A stretch of DNA of 64,000 nucleotides from Achatina immaculata (Eukaryota > Mollusca > Gastropoda > Stylommatophora > Achatinidae). The translations under genes and the position numbers were made by a program. How positions within the stretch are numbered: the stretch's first letter is position 1; every line of letters starts with the position of its first letter. Positions 1 through 11,625 of this stretch are shown here, piece by piece. Where the stretch lies: assembly GCA_009760885.1 (NCBI GenBank), contig CM019714.1:3149895-3213894 (forward strand), in the 5' to 3' direction. A model generated the notes under the pieces. That model was not told the origin of the DNA. It did not search any database and worked only from the letters and a program-made list of their open reading frames with translations.

Positions 1-34
1 TTTAGTTCAATCTGCGAGGGCCATACCGAAAGTA

Positions 35-799
35 GTGAGCAAAGATTTTTTAAGAATCAGAATTTATAGATAGAGAAAATATAAATGTATCACCTTAACT
101 TGCATTCTTTGTACTTCATGTATAAGTCACATGACATCACCATCATGTGTCACATGACTACGCAGAGCAGAAACAAAGTGACAGATGCTGAAGTTTCATT
201 TCGTCAGCATGCTGTTATTGAGTTCCTTATTAAAGAGGAAATCCCCACTGTTGAAGTTCACCAAGGACTTCAACTTGCTTATGAAGATGTGTGTATGGGT
301 GCTAGCAGTGTTATGGGGTGGGTAAAACATTTCAAAGATGGAAACATGAGCTTCTAAGATATGCCTCACAGCGGTCGCCCTCGAAATGCCTCCACTAAAC
401 GCAATGTGGAAAGGGTTGATAACATCATTAAAGAGATAGACATGTCACAGTATCTGAAATCGCTGTAAATCTTGGAATAGGACACAGTGCATTACAGGAA
501 ATGATTGAAACCCTAGGCTATAAAAAAGTTTGTGCCTACTGGGTCCCACAGGAGAGAACGTCCAGAAAGCAGTGCGTCTGTGCTGTCGGTCAGCTGGAAC
601 GGAATTCTACTGGGAAAGTATTTTCAAACTTGCAGAGTGATGGGGAAAAAAATGTGTGCAGAGAAATGGAGATTGTGTTGAAAAATGAAGAAAAAGATGC
701 AGGTTAAGGTGATACATTTATATTTTCTCTATTATAGATAGAGAAAATATAAATGTATCACCTTAACCAATTCTGATTTAAAAAAAAAATTTTGCTCAC
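35..799 (+). mobile_element. Mariner-like element, catalytic domain deleted, nested inverted ends
   Basis: The + frame from about 160 shows a mariner-type N-terminal helix-turn-helix: an FRQHAVIEFLIKEE start, then a WVKHFKDG motif, SGRPRNAS, and after a frame change LGYKKVCAYWVPQE (about 501-560). The frame is broken by a stop at 355-357 and a shift near 440. The homology ends by about 700, before any of the three catalytic Asp residues. Termini are a 28-bp sequence at 72-99 and its inverted copy at 703-730, then a third direct copy at 740-767. An outer pair of inverted arms lies at 35-67 and 767-799. It is a non-autonomous derivative. Confidence 0.75.
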
Positions 800-1130
800 G
801 ATTTTCAGTTTGACCCTTGTAATAATGGTTCCAATACAATAGTTGGCAACATTACTTGGATTAGAAAATACATCTCCTTGGTTCATCACAGAAACACCGA
901 AACAATATTTCACAACAAACAGATCTACCATATTCTAGATGCAGCACTTCATCAATGTTCTCAATTTCAAAATCTCTACACGTGATACAAGAACAACTCC
1001 TACCACTGTACTGTGTTAGACCTTCAACTCTTGGTCATGTAATTTCAAGAGCCTTCCTTGTCTCAGTCATTTTTCACAGTTCCAAATGATCAAACTTGCA
1101 TTTCACACACTGTACTAATCATTAAACGTC
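800..1130. other. No recognisable feature
   Basis: AT-rich sequence with no long ORF, repeat or splice-supported exon that I can recognise. Confidence 0.5.
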
Positions 1131-1336
1131 ATGATAATTTAGAGAAGACCGTATTGGAAGGATACATAATGGGAAAAAGAAAAAGAGGAAGACCGAAACG
1201 AAGATGGCTGCAAGACATCGTTGATGATCTGGAAATGGATGCAGCAGCAGCAGGCCATCTTGCTCACAACCGAGAGGCCTACAGGAGTGCTGTTTGGGAT
1301 GCAAAGTTCCGCAAGGGACATGCAAAGGAATGAATG
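1130..1336 (+). mobile_element. RTE-like LINE 3'-end fragment
   Basis: The + frame encodes the C-terminal tail seen in several copies here: LEKTVLEGYIMGKRKRGRPK, a WLQDIVDDLEMDA segment and a terminal AHNREAYRSAVWDAKF. The Lys/Arg-Gly-Arg-Pro motif followed by a Trp-rich helix is typical of the C-terminus of RTE-like and related LINE reverse transcriptases. The fragment ends in a short gaatgaatggaatgg tail. Related copies are at 16620-16836 and 36784-36973. Confidence 0.75.
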
Positions 1337-1890
1337 GAATGGACTAATCATCACTTTCTAACTTGTAGGATTTCCTCTGTCTGATCTAAACTGCATCTCC
1401 TGGTCATAAAACTCCACCTTCCTCCTCTCTTCCTTTCTCTCTGTCTGTCTGTCACTCTGTGTGTCTGTCTGTATTCTTCATGTCCCATTTTCTTATTTAA
1501 CTGACCACTCAGTAATTCTGCACTATCGTTTGAAACTCGTCCATTAGCTTTTGGTATGTGCACCATTTGGTTCCCAAGTAATAATTGCTATTTGAGTTGT
1601 CTTGCATGTCCATCCCTTGTCTTTTTCTCTTTCTTCTGTTACACTTGTCAGCGTCCATTTGTAATGGGCCATCACTAGTGTCATGAGAATCTGTTTTCTA
1701 ATACCGTGGGAGCATTCCTCTTCCACATTTTTCATATTTTCTGACTTGATTTCTGTGTATCAGTAATAATAACTGTAATAAAGATGCTAATAGTAATCAT
1801 AATCATAACATTATTAATAATAATACAATAATCATAACAAAATGCGATGTCCAGAAGCAGGTAGAAGGTCAGAGGAAGGAAACAGGTTAA
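1337..1890. other. Intergenic/intronic, simple repeats only
   Basis: Holds a TCTG/TGTC-rich microsatellite at about 1435-1475 and an ATA/AAT-rich stretch at about 1760-1850. No coding signal was recognised. Confidence 0.5.
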
Positions 1891-2856
1891 TAATAAAAAA
1901 TGGAAAAAAAGGAATCATTCTTAAAAAAAGGCAACCTTAGTAACTGTAACAATTGGAGAGGAGTAACCTTAGTATCGGTTGTGTCAAAAGTATTTTGCAA
2001 AGTCATTTTGAATAGACTTAAAGATATAGTGGATATAGTGGATAAGAACAAGCAGGATTTTGAAAGGGGAGAAGCTGTCTCGACTAGATCTTTACTCTAA
2101 GAATAATAGTTGAAGAACATATTGAAAAGCAAAAACCATTAATCCTGAACTTCATAGACTTTAAAAAGGCATTTGATAGCATACACAGAGATTCATTGTG
2201 GAGAGTTTTAAGTCTATATGGAATACCATCTAAAATCGTCAACATCATTAAGGACCTCTGCAATGAATATGTTTGTACAGTCAAAAGAGAAGAAGGGATG
2301 AGTGAGTGGTTTCAGATTTAAACAGCCGTGAAACAAGAATGAATATTATCTCACTTGCTTTTTGGAATTGCAGTGGACTTCATGGTGAAAAAAATGCTAT
2401 ACAGGTAACACGGGTATTGATTGGATACATGGGACCCAGCTGAAAGATCTTGATTTTGCTGGTGACATAACTCTTATCAGTAACAATGTGGATTCCATGT
2501 AAGAAAAAAACAGATAGTCTGTCTTCGCTGGCTAGCAGGGTGGGACTTTAGATTGGCAAGGACAAAACAAAAGTAATGAAACTTCTCATTTATCAAAATG
2601 GAAAAATACACGTAGAAGGGACAGATATTGAAGAGGTCAATCAGTTTGCATACCTTGGCGGCTACATGGACCAGGATGGTGACACCAGAAAGGAGGTTAG
2701 AATTAGAATTGCAAAAGCAGCATTGATCTTCAAGAATCTTGAGAACATATGGCATTCAAAAGTTATGAGCACAAAAAACAAGTTAAGACTATTCAATTCA
2801 AATGTAATATCCATCCTCATATATGCATATACAAGCTGGAAAACAACTAAAGAGAT
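1891..2856 (+). mobile_element. RTE-like LINE (family 2), left part of a split copy
   Basis: Broken + frames show reverse transcriptase blocks: a NWRGVTLVSVVSKVFCKVIL start, FIDFKKAFDSIHRDSLW (about 2150-2200) and, after several stops and shifts, a C-terminal part with VNQFAYLGGYMDQDGDTRKE (2576-2855). The sequence then jumps to (GATT)n. Its continuation, the SFENKCLRKILGI segment, resumes at 10472. The related uninterrupted copy at 21895-22535 runs straight across this point, which proves the split. Confidence 0.85.
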
Positions 2857-3178
2857 AGATTGATTGATTGATTGATCTTTATTTCAAAAGGGTTAAGAAT
2901 TAGGCACGCAGGCCTTTCTGACATTCTACCCTTTATCATACAACTTTCACTCTGTTCCAGACATTCTACAAATATGCTGCTCATATAACAAACATAATTA
3001 ACAATAAAGTAACTACATACGCATAAAATGACTACATACAAATATAAATGACTATCTACATACACACATAAATGACTATCTACCAAACAAAAATGTCATT
3101 ATTATTCAGAATAATGATTCGGTGTCTTACAAAAATAACTTTTTAAGTTTTATGATTCATAGAGGCATGTAGTCGATA

Positions 3179-4374
3179 TCAAATAGATATTGGAAAAGTT
3201 TGTAGTTGTAGGAAGGAGTATAGTTTATATTTTTTTATGCAGGATGGGAGGGTATTCCAAAGATGAGCAGCAGAATAAGTAAAGTTTTTCTTGTAAAGGT
3301 CATGTCCAGGTTTTGGAAGACTTATGTTGTTCAAGCGTTGGCCGCACTTTGGGCTAAATTTATACAGGTTCCATAGATAAGGTGGAGCATGCCATGAAAG
3401 AATTTGATGTACCAACTTGACTTTGTTGAAGAGGAACCTGTTCTTAAGAGGCAGTATTTTGATATGTTTGTGCTGCTTAGTTGTTTGTGCTTGATCTTTG
3501 CCACTAATAAGCTTTACTGCTCGCTTTTGAAGTGAGTATAGGCTTTTTGTATTTGACACTGAGCAACCATCCCAGATTGTTGAGCAAGAGTCTAAATGTG
3601 TTTGCATATGTGATATGTAGTATATCTTCCTTGTGTCTTGATTGATGAAGTGCTTGATTTTGGCTAACTGGTGTACTTTTTGCGCAATGTTTTGTTAGAC
3701 CTTGCACATGAGAGTTCCAGGTCAGATGTTGGTTAATAATAAGACCTAGTGTTTTGTGCTCGCTAATGTTTTCTATCTGTGATGTTTCAGTACAGAGCCG
3801 AAGTGTTGTTTTTGTCGTGTTTTGTAGTTTCTGTCTTGTTATGAGCATTGATTTTGTTTTATCAGTATTTATAATCATGCCATTGTTGTTGCTCCATCTA
3901 ATCAGATTGTTCAACTCGACCTGAAGAGTTGATTCAAGGTTAATACAGTCATAGTCACTGGTGTAGACTGTGCAATCATCAGCAAAAAGGTCACAAGAAG
4001 AGTGTTTAAGATGAAGTGGAAGATCACTGATATAGATAGCAAAGAGTAATGGGCCTAGAACATCAGTGTCAACTACAGCAGAATTTGATAGAGAATTGTT
4101 GAAGAATACTACCTGTTGTCTGTGAAAGAAATGATGCAATTAATTTTATTAGGTCAGGGTGCAGTCTATAAGTCTTTATGTTTTTTTACAAAAATATCAT
4201 ATCATGGTCAATCATATCAAATGCTTTTTTAAAGTCGACAAAGATGGCACCACATAGTCTGTTGTCATTTATGTTTACTAACCAGTTTTCTGTCATTTTG
4301 GTGAGAGCTGTGTGGCAGGAGTGGTTGGGTCTAAAGCCTGACTGACTGTCTATGAGTAAATTGTTCTCTTGCAT
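3179..4374 (-). pseudogene. CR1 ORF2 reverse transcriptase region, degraded
   Basis: Read on the minus strand, three overlapping frames cover this region. 4186-4374 carries SGFRPNHSCHTALTKMTENW and the FVDFKKAFD catalytic block. 3504-4139 carries GPLLFAIYISDLPLHL and the FADD active-site motif. 3179-3607 carries the C-terminal domain (YSLQKRAVKLISG, HLWNTLPSCIKK). The active-site Asp pair is present, but at least two frame breaks make the copy inactive. The order and wording fit the CR1/L2 branch of Jockey-group LINEs. Confidence 0.85.
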
Positions 4375-5332
4375 ATGTCATAGTGTTATTTTGTATATGT
4401 GTTTTTCGAGTGGTTTTGATAACGACGATAGTATGGATATTGCTCTGTAGTTGGAAAGATTGCTGGATGAGCCAGATTTAAAGAGAGGATACACTTTAGC
4501 AGTTTTAAAAGACTCAGGGAAATAAAATTTTGCAATGCACTGGTTGTAAATGTATATTAGTGTATGTGAAATGACCGGTGCAGCATAACGTAAGATCTTA
4601 TTGCTAATATCATCAAATCCAGCTGTACTGTTGTTTTTTAAGGATAAAAGATAACTGTAAACTTCACTGTATGTTAAAAATGGAATGTGTAACTGTTTAA
4701 GTTTAGTACATCTGCTGTCTAGGAATAATTGTAGTTCGTGAAATTTGCATACAGGAGCTGGTATTGATGATTTAAGAACATTAATTTCTTCTCTGAAATG
4801 AGTACTAATATGTGCGCTAGAGTATGCATGATTGCTTGCTTGAAAATTATATTCTTTTCTTTTATTTGATAGGGTATTTATGGCTTTCCAAATTAATTTA
4901 CTGTCTGATTTATTCTGTACTAGATTCCTAAAGTAATCTTTTTTTCTCTTGTCTTATTAATGACTGAACTTTGTTTCTGAATGAATGGTGGGTCCTGAAG
5001 TCCTTGATTTTGATGATGCATTTGGATTACGGTACAAAAGTCCAATAACTAATGAACTCTGGTTTGGCAGTTTAACTTCCACCCAAATACACTCTACCAC
5101 CGATGATTTGAGGTCTTCTCTATGACTAAACTGAATAGCTGTGGAGATATACATTACTAGACCTGTTTCTAGTTTTCTGGTTGGGTCACGCCAGATCAGG
5201 TTAAAACCGTTAATTCTAATATCTTCATCGGTTATGTTTCTATTTAAATGGCTTTCAGAGAAGCCAAAAATGTAGAAATTTTGATTTAATATGTGTGTTG
5301 CTTCAGGAATTTTACCTAGTAGGTGATATACA

Positions 5333-7515
5333 ATGCATTACTGACAACAAAAACCATGCCAGGAGCTGACTGCAATAGTGACCATGATCCACTCTGTGGA
5401 AAAGTTAGAATAAAGCTAAAGAAAGCAGGAAGAAAAGTGAGAAACATCAAACTGAATACAGAACTTCTTAAAAATGACCAAGAACTGCGAGAACAATACA
5501 AAGTTATTATAACAAATAGATACAATGCAATAGCAAAGATAAATAGTATAGATGAACAATGGGAAATGTTAAGAGATTCTATCCACCAAACTGTTAAGGA
5601 GATAATACCACCGAAAAAAGAAGCCCCTAAAAATAAATGGATGACAGACGACATCTTAGGACTGATGGACAAGAGGAGGAGGAGTAAAAATAACGAGGAA
5701 AAATATAGCAAGATAAATAAAGAAATAAGACGCAAATGCAGAGAAGCAAAAGAAGTGTGGTTAAATGAACAGTGCAGACAGATAGAGGACTCTCAATAAA
5801 AACAGCAAAAACATGCACAAACGAATTAATGAACTCACAGGCAGGAAAACAAAATATACCACAGGATGCCTGAAATCGAAAGAAGGTAAAATGTTAATGG
5901 GAAAAGAAGACATTGTGGACAGGTGGACAGAGTATATTGGTGAGCTATATGGAGGAGAAAGACCAGAATTAACACCAGATACTGAAAACTGTGATGGACC
6001 ACCAATACTTGAAGATGAAATCATAGATGCCATCAAACACATGAAGAAAGGAAAAGCGACTGGGCCTGATAATATAACAATTTAAGAAATAGAGGCACTA
6101 GAGGAGACAGGAATAAAAATAATAACCTAGTTACTGAATGATATTTACAACAGTGGTTATATTCCCAGTGACCTGATTAAATCCACGTTTATAGCACTAC
6201 CAAAGAAACCAGGTGCAAAGGAATGTGACGACCACCGGACTATCAGCCTCTCATGTCACATAACGAAGCTACTTCTGAGAATCATTATGAGAAGAACAAG
6301 GAAAAAGATAAAAATGGAAATAGCAGATGAACAGTTTGGATTTGTTGAAGGAAAGGGAACACACAATGCCATTTATGCTTTACGAACACTAACAGAAAGA
6401 GCTTTAGAAGTACAGAAAGATCTCTACTTATGCTTCATTGATTACACCAAGGCATTTGACAAGGTGAAACATAGTGAAATTATTAAAATGCTTGAAGACA
6501 TCAGTATAGACGGCAAAGACTTGAGGATTGTAAAACATCTATACTGGCAGCAAGAAGCAGCAGTTCGAGTTGAAAATAGAATTGGAAAATACCAACCTAT
6601 AAAACAAGGGGTGCGACAAGGATGTGTGCTATCTCCAGACCTTTTTTCTCTGTACGGCGAGAATATTCTAAGAACAATCATCACAGAACCAGGCATAAAA
6701 ATTGGAGGATACAATATTAACAACCTTCGGTATGCTGACGACACAGTACTGATAGCTGAGAACCAACAAGACCTGCAAAATCTCTTGGATAAAGTCGCCA
6801 AAGAAAGTGAACAGAAAGGCCTTACTTTGAACATCAAAAAGACAGAGACTATGGTTATATCTAAGAAACAGAATCCACCAGCATGGAGTATAAAATTAAA
6901 CGGAACCATTCTAAAGCAGGTGCAGAAATTCAAATACTTTGGAGCAGTAATAACTTCAGATGGGAAATGCAAAACAGAAATTAGGAACAGAATAGGCCAA
7001 GCAAAGACTGCATTTCAGAGAATGAGAAACATATTAGCTAACACATCTTTATCAATGAATGTTAGAAAACGAGTCCTAAAATGCTATATTGAACCTATCT
7101 TGTTATATGGAAGTGAATCATGGACAATAGGCAAGTCTGCACAAAAATCATTGGAAGCAGCAGAAATGTGGTTTATTAGAAGAATGTTGCGAATCCCCTG
7201 GACAGCAAAAATAACTAATGAAGAATGTATGAGAAGAGGTGGAGAGACAAAAAACCTTGTCAGAAAGATAAGAGAGAGACAGTGTACTTTCATAGGACAT
7301 GCAATGAGAAGAGGGGGCATTGAAAATATTATAACAACAGGAAAAATAGAAGGAAGAAGATCAAGAGGAAGACCAAGAGAAATGATACTGGACAGCCTGA
7401 CGGGATGGTGTGAGAGGAGATCACCAACTGAACTGATGGCCTGCATGATGGATCGGGTACTCTGCAGAAGCATAATAGCCAACGCCAGTCGGCACGGCAC
7501 CTGATGATGATGATG
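5333..7515 (+). mobile_element. RTE-like LINE (family 1), 5'-truncated, inserted in the CR1
   Basis: The insertion is flanked by a 12-bp direct repeat, aggtgatataca, at 5321-5332 and 7516-7527. The copy starts inside the endonuclease domain (NALLTTKTMPG, then the SDHDPLCGK motif with the catalytic Asp-His) and ends in a (TGA)n tail at about 7500-7515, as RTE elements do. The endonuclease/linker frame 5323-5799 and the next frame (5813-6085) are broken before the main RT frame. Confidence 0.93.
6287..7504 (+). pseudogene. RTE family-1 reverse transcriptase, long open C-terminal frame
   Basis: A 405-codon open frame carries the RT palm and thumb: DEQFGFVEGKGTHNAIYALR, CFIDYTKAFDKV, KQGVRQGCVLSPDLFSLY and the active-site block LRYADDTVLIAE. 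The C-terminal region holds PILLYGSESWTIG, FIGHAMRRGG and SRGRPREM. The YADD motif and nearby catalytic residues are intact, and the frame has no stop until the 3' end, so this copy is relatively young. Upstream stops and shifts (around 5800 and 6085), plus 5' truncation, leave no complete ORF. Do not annotate it as a host gene. Confidence 0.92.
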
Positions 7516-8039
7516 AGGTGATATACATTCAGATGGCCTTTATGTAACCATTTTTCGGTAAATGGGGTCATTTTATATTCTTGTCTACTGTTATTGGTTT
7601 GAAAGTAATTCCTGTTATTACATTTACTACTGAAGTAACTAAACTTTTAAATACTACACAGTCTTTCAACTGGTACACAACTCACCAGCTGAAATAGTTG
7701 GAGACTGAAAGAGAGACACACCTAACTACTGAACAATCAAATGCTCAGATATGAGAATTCACTAACAGGTAGAGTAATTAAGTATATAGTTCTCACACAC
7801 AGACAGATACAACTCACAAACTGCAAGGATCTAAAAAAAAATTTACAATAATTAGACAAATAGGTAAAAGGGAGGGGAGGGGGAGAGTAAAGAAGTAAAA
7901 TGCAATAATAAAACGCAAAAAATTCTAAATAAGCTTAAGGAAAAAAGATATCAGTCACTTTGTCTTGCTGAATAACAATTCGTTTTGACATTGCGGGTTG
8001 AAGGTTTCAGTGTGTGATAGATCATGATGGTATTGCCAT

Positions 8040-10440
8040 CAGTTTAAGACGTGATGTCTGTAAGGTACTATGCCATGTGAATTATGCAGAGATAACTTAT
8101 AGGCATGACTCAAGGCTGCAGGGCTAAATTGCAATAAGTACTGCAGCTCTAGATTTCTTTGAGGATGTTGGAAAGAACTTGCTTGTGTGTTGAAGTCTTC
8201 CAGTGAGTTGTGTGACTGTGGAAGAACCATGATGTTGGTGACGCTTGTATCAGCTCGTCTGACCATCTGAGGCTGATGTGAGGGTAGGGGTGGAAACATT
8301 GTGTCATAGTCGGTGGTTTGCAGTGGAGCATAGTTTTGGGGGTCCCTATGGTTTTAGTGCTTGGAGCAGAACTGGCTTTATGGGGGTTTTTGTTGGTTGT
8401 GGGTATTGTTTGTGGACATCCAGCTGTACTGCGTCTTTCTGTAGTGTATGTTCTGGAAACTTTTTTTGGTAAGGATGCTGGTACAAATTTTTGATGTATG
8501 TATGTGGTCCCTGTACATCCGTTTCTTCGGGGCACCAGAGGCTGAGATGAAAAACATGGTGTGTTTTATGAAGACAGTGTTGTTATCACAACAGTACGAC
8601 TGAAGTGCCTTGTTATTGATGTCTACCAGGCGGCATCCAGGACCAGAGCAGGGTGGAATGATAGAAGATAGGAAGATGGCTGCACTCGGATACTTTACCT
8701 TGATGGCAGAAGTCAAAGCCTGCATGTCGGAATGTCTTATATTCTGGCCATTCATGGTGTCATTTATGCCAACATGTATGGAGATTTTCGTCACACTCTT
8801 GTCTATATTAAAACTTCTTAGTGTTTGCGTTATTTTTGCAATACCAGCTCGCGGTACTGCAGCTACTGAGACAATGTCTTCATCTGCTTGCTATGGGCAT
8901 CCGCTTGCCATTTACGCCCTTTAGTAGAGAGTCTCCAATTAATAAATATGTTGTACTGTCCCTGATTTTGTGACTGGGAATTTGCTGCTGTTTTGTTCAT
9001 GTTGTTTTTGGTTGATCATGACTGTAGGTGTGTTGCCTTGTTTGACTGAGGTGATTGTTGCGTCCTGTCTGTCTAATGAGTATCTGGTACAGAGCTTTGT
9101 TGTAGAGTGTCAAATCTGTTGCTGATCTTTACCTCAATGGGGTACTTGTATATTGTGCTATGATAGTCTTGATCACTTAGTAAAGAGTCGGTGACTCCAC
9201 TCTGTTTTTGATGGTTTTTCTGGTGAAGCTTGTTTACACCGGCTGGAGATGATGAGTGAGTCTTCGGCTTCATGTTGAGATTACTTTGTCTGGCAGCCAC
9301 TGACTGACTGTGACCACCAGTTTCTGTCTGGTTGTTTTTGTGTAGTTTTCTGCTGCTGCTGTGTTTTCCGCTGTTGATTGATTCAGTGAGCAGCTTCAGT
9401 TTCTTACTTTCTTCTCTCAGCTGTTCAATTTCTTTTTTGATGCTGTCATTCTCCGTACTGGGCAACTTTACAACTTCCGACTTCATGTCACTGATGAGTA
9501 TTTTCACGAAGTCTTTAATAGCTTCTGTGAAGTCGTGGCCACAGAGACAAGTAAGTGATTTTGTATCTGTTCCAACAGCTTGATGAGAACTGCCCATGTC
9601 ACTAAGTCTAGCAATATTACTCTGCAAAGATTTTTCAGAATTTGGTTCAGTTGCTATATCAATAGTCTCGCTAGAACTGTTAACTAGGCTGTCTTTTTTA
9701 GTGAAAGTGTCTGAAGACAGTGGAGGTTTCTCAGTAGAAGCTGTTGCTCCTTGTTCTCCAGCAGTATCTGGGATTACTGGTTCTTCTGCAACAAGTGGAG
9801 CTAGTGATTAATGTTTGCTGGATGCTGTAGCATCTTCTTCGCAGGTGAGAATAATAAAGTTTTCTGACACAGACTCTTCCACTGTTTCTTGGTTTCCATG
9901 CATTCCATTCTATCGTCGACTATATCAGTAGACTTCTTTGCGGGACTTACAAAAATTTCAGCCGTGATTGTGATTGTTCTGTTTGGTTCATCTGGGTTGT
10001 CTGCTTGAGTGAGCTGACAGAGTGTCACTTCCTTGACCGTCTTTAGTTCATCTGCGTTGCCTGCTTGAGGGAGCTGACTGAGCGTCACTTCCATGACTGT
10101 GTTTAATTCATCTGGGTTGTCTGCATGAGGGAGCTGACCGAGCATCACTTCCTTGACTGTGTTTAGTTCATCTGGGTTGTCTGCTTGAGGGAACTGACTG
10201 AGTGTCACTTCGTTGACCATGTTTACATTTCCTTCTTGCAGCTCCATAAACTGTTTTGTTAGCCACGATTCAATGGCCTCGGCGTCACCTTGTATCATCA
10301 CTTTGTTCTTCATGTGGTAAAGATGAACTGTGAGAACTGGTGTTTTTATGATGTCCTCGACATTAGCGCCGTGCTTATCGTACTTCTCCTCTCTTTTTGC
10401 TTGATAGCGCTTCCTAAGGGCTTGCCTCAGGGACTCATAC
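8040..10440 (-). pseudogene. CR1 ORF1 (coiled coil plus esterase-like domain), degraded
   Basis: Minus-strand frames 9801-10586 (element part below 10440), 9073-9627 and 8378-8794 together resemble a CR1 ORF1. The N-terminal part has an RNA-recognition-like stretch (TPVLTVHLYHMKNKVMIQGD) and a 20-residue tandem repeat. A Glu/Lys-rich likely coiled coil follows (IKKEIEQLREESKKLKLLTE). An esterase-like segment opens KISIHVGINDTMNGQNIRHS. Frame breaks separate the three pieces. The nucleic-acid-binding and esterase roles are known for the family and are not shown here. Confidence 0.72.
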
Positions 10441-10471
10441 TGCAGGGTATTGTGACATGTCACACATTGAC

Positions 10472-10848
10472 AAGAAATTAGACTCTTTTGAAAACAAGTG
10501 CCTGAGGAAAATACTCGGCATTGAGTGGAACAAATTTGAGAACAATGCAGAGATAAGACAGATCTGCGAACAACAACTGGTCTCATGGGTGATCAGGAAA
10601 AGGAAATGGACGTATGTTGGTAACGTCTTGAGAAGAAATGATCAGGGAATCCCAAAACAAGCTGTCAAGTGGAACACAGCAGGCCGAAAAAAAGAGGCAG
10701 ACTGTGTTAAACTCTAAAGTGGACATTGTTAAAAAAGATCAAATTAGCAGGCATAAAATCCCTTGATGAGGTTGAAAAGCTCGCCAAAAACAGGAAAACT
10801 TGGCAAACTATCATGCGAGCCCTGTTTGATGGTTAATGGCACAGGAAG
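10472..10848 (+). mobile_element. RTE-like LINE (family 2), right part of the split copy
   Basis: Continues the element broken at 2856: LDSFENKCLRKILGIEWNKF, then WVIRKRKWTYVGNVLRRNDQ and a degraded end. It aligns by eye with 22138-22530, with an in-frame lesion in the basic GRPR-like motif. The tail ends near ggaaggatgcaagatg. Confidence 0.85.
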
Positions 10849-11175
10849 GATGCAAGATGTATCTGTATGTTTTTCAGTATATGAAAATGTAGATGTATGT
10901 ATTGTGAAAGTCTAAATTAGTTTAAATGGCTTGATTGTTGTATTTCTTGGTAGATTATAATGAATGTGAGAATGTAATTCAAGTTTACTGCATGTAGTTA
11001 CATAAATCGTAATATGAAGTGTATGGACAAGAGATGATTTTTTTCTTTCATTCTTACTATGTTAAAATTCTGATACTGAATGTATGTGACAAAATGAAAG
11101 TTGTATGATGAAGGGCAGAGTATCAGGTGGGCCTGTATGCTCAGTTCTTAACCCTTTGAAAATAAATGTTTGTTT
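10849..11175 (+). mobile_element. Solitary CR1-like 3' UTR/tail
   Basis: AT-rich sequence ends in a conserved block: gaaagttgtatgatgaaggg, then gcctgtatgctcagttctta and ccctttgaaaataaatg. The same block is seen, on the other strand, at 2877-2960 and 63880-63960. The end microsatellite is (TTTG)n, which runs directly into the next tandem array. Confidence 0.7.
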
Positions 11176-11620
11176 GTTCTCTCTCTCTCTCTCACTGCTG
11201 GTGTTTGTGAATGATGTTTTGATACAGCAGTAGAGTATGCTACATGTTTGTTTGTTCTCTCTCTCTCACTGATGGCATTTGTGAATGATGTTTTGATACA
11301 GCAATAGAGTATGCTACGTGTTTGTTTGTTCTCTCTCTCTCTCTCACTGCTGGTGTTTGTGAATGATGTTTTGATACAGCAATAGAGTATGCTACATGTT
11401 TGTTTGTTCTCTCTCTCTCACTGCTGGCATTTGTGAATGATGTTTTGATACAGCAATAGAGTATGCTACATGTTTGTTTGTTCTCTCTCTCTCACTGCTG
11501 GCATTTGTGAATGATGTTTTGATACAGCAATAGAGTATGCTACATGTTTGTTTGTTCTCTCTCTCTCACTGCTGGCATTTGTGAATGATGTTTTGATACA
11601 GCAATAGAGTATGCTACGCT
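11176..11620 (+). repeat. Tandem array, 74-78-bp unit, about 6 copies
   Basis: Each unit joins tgtttgtttgttctctctct, a CTCA run, ctgctggcatttgtgaatga and tgttttgatacagcaataga. Unit length is 74 bp between 11421 and 11495 and varies with the CT run. The array is seeded at the (TTTG)n end of the adjacent LINE tail. Confidence 0.9.
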
Positions 11621-11625
11621 GAGTG

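Larger units (their letters stand above)
2857..10471 (-). mobile_element. CR1-type LINE, near full length, split by an RTE insertion
   Basis: This antisense non-LTR retrotransposon has both ORFs recognisable but degraded. The 5' end of the element is on the right. ORF1 (about 10440 to 8040) has a coiled-coil-like region and an esterase-like (SGNH) segment with IHVGINDT and a later D-x-x-H, the arrangement found in CR1 ORF1. ORF2 has an apurinic-endonuclease start (FGFSESHLN, about 5160-5310; GLLYRNPN, about 5050), then RT with SGFRPNHSCHTAL, GAIFVDFKKAFD, GPLLFAIYISDLP and FADD. The 3' UTR ends in a conserved tail and (TCAA)n on the element strand. Net of the RTE insert at 5333-7515 it is about 5.4 kb. 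No clear target-site duplication is seen, as is common for CR1. Confidence 0.88.

Noticed and set aside
5323..7504. Host endonuclease/reverse-transcriptase gene
   Set aside because: Flanked by a 12-bp target-site duplication with a (TGA)n tail and inserted in another LINE. It is a retrotransposon copy.
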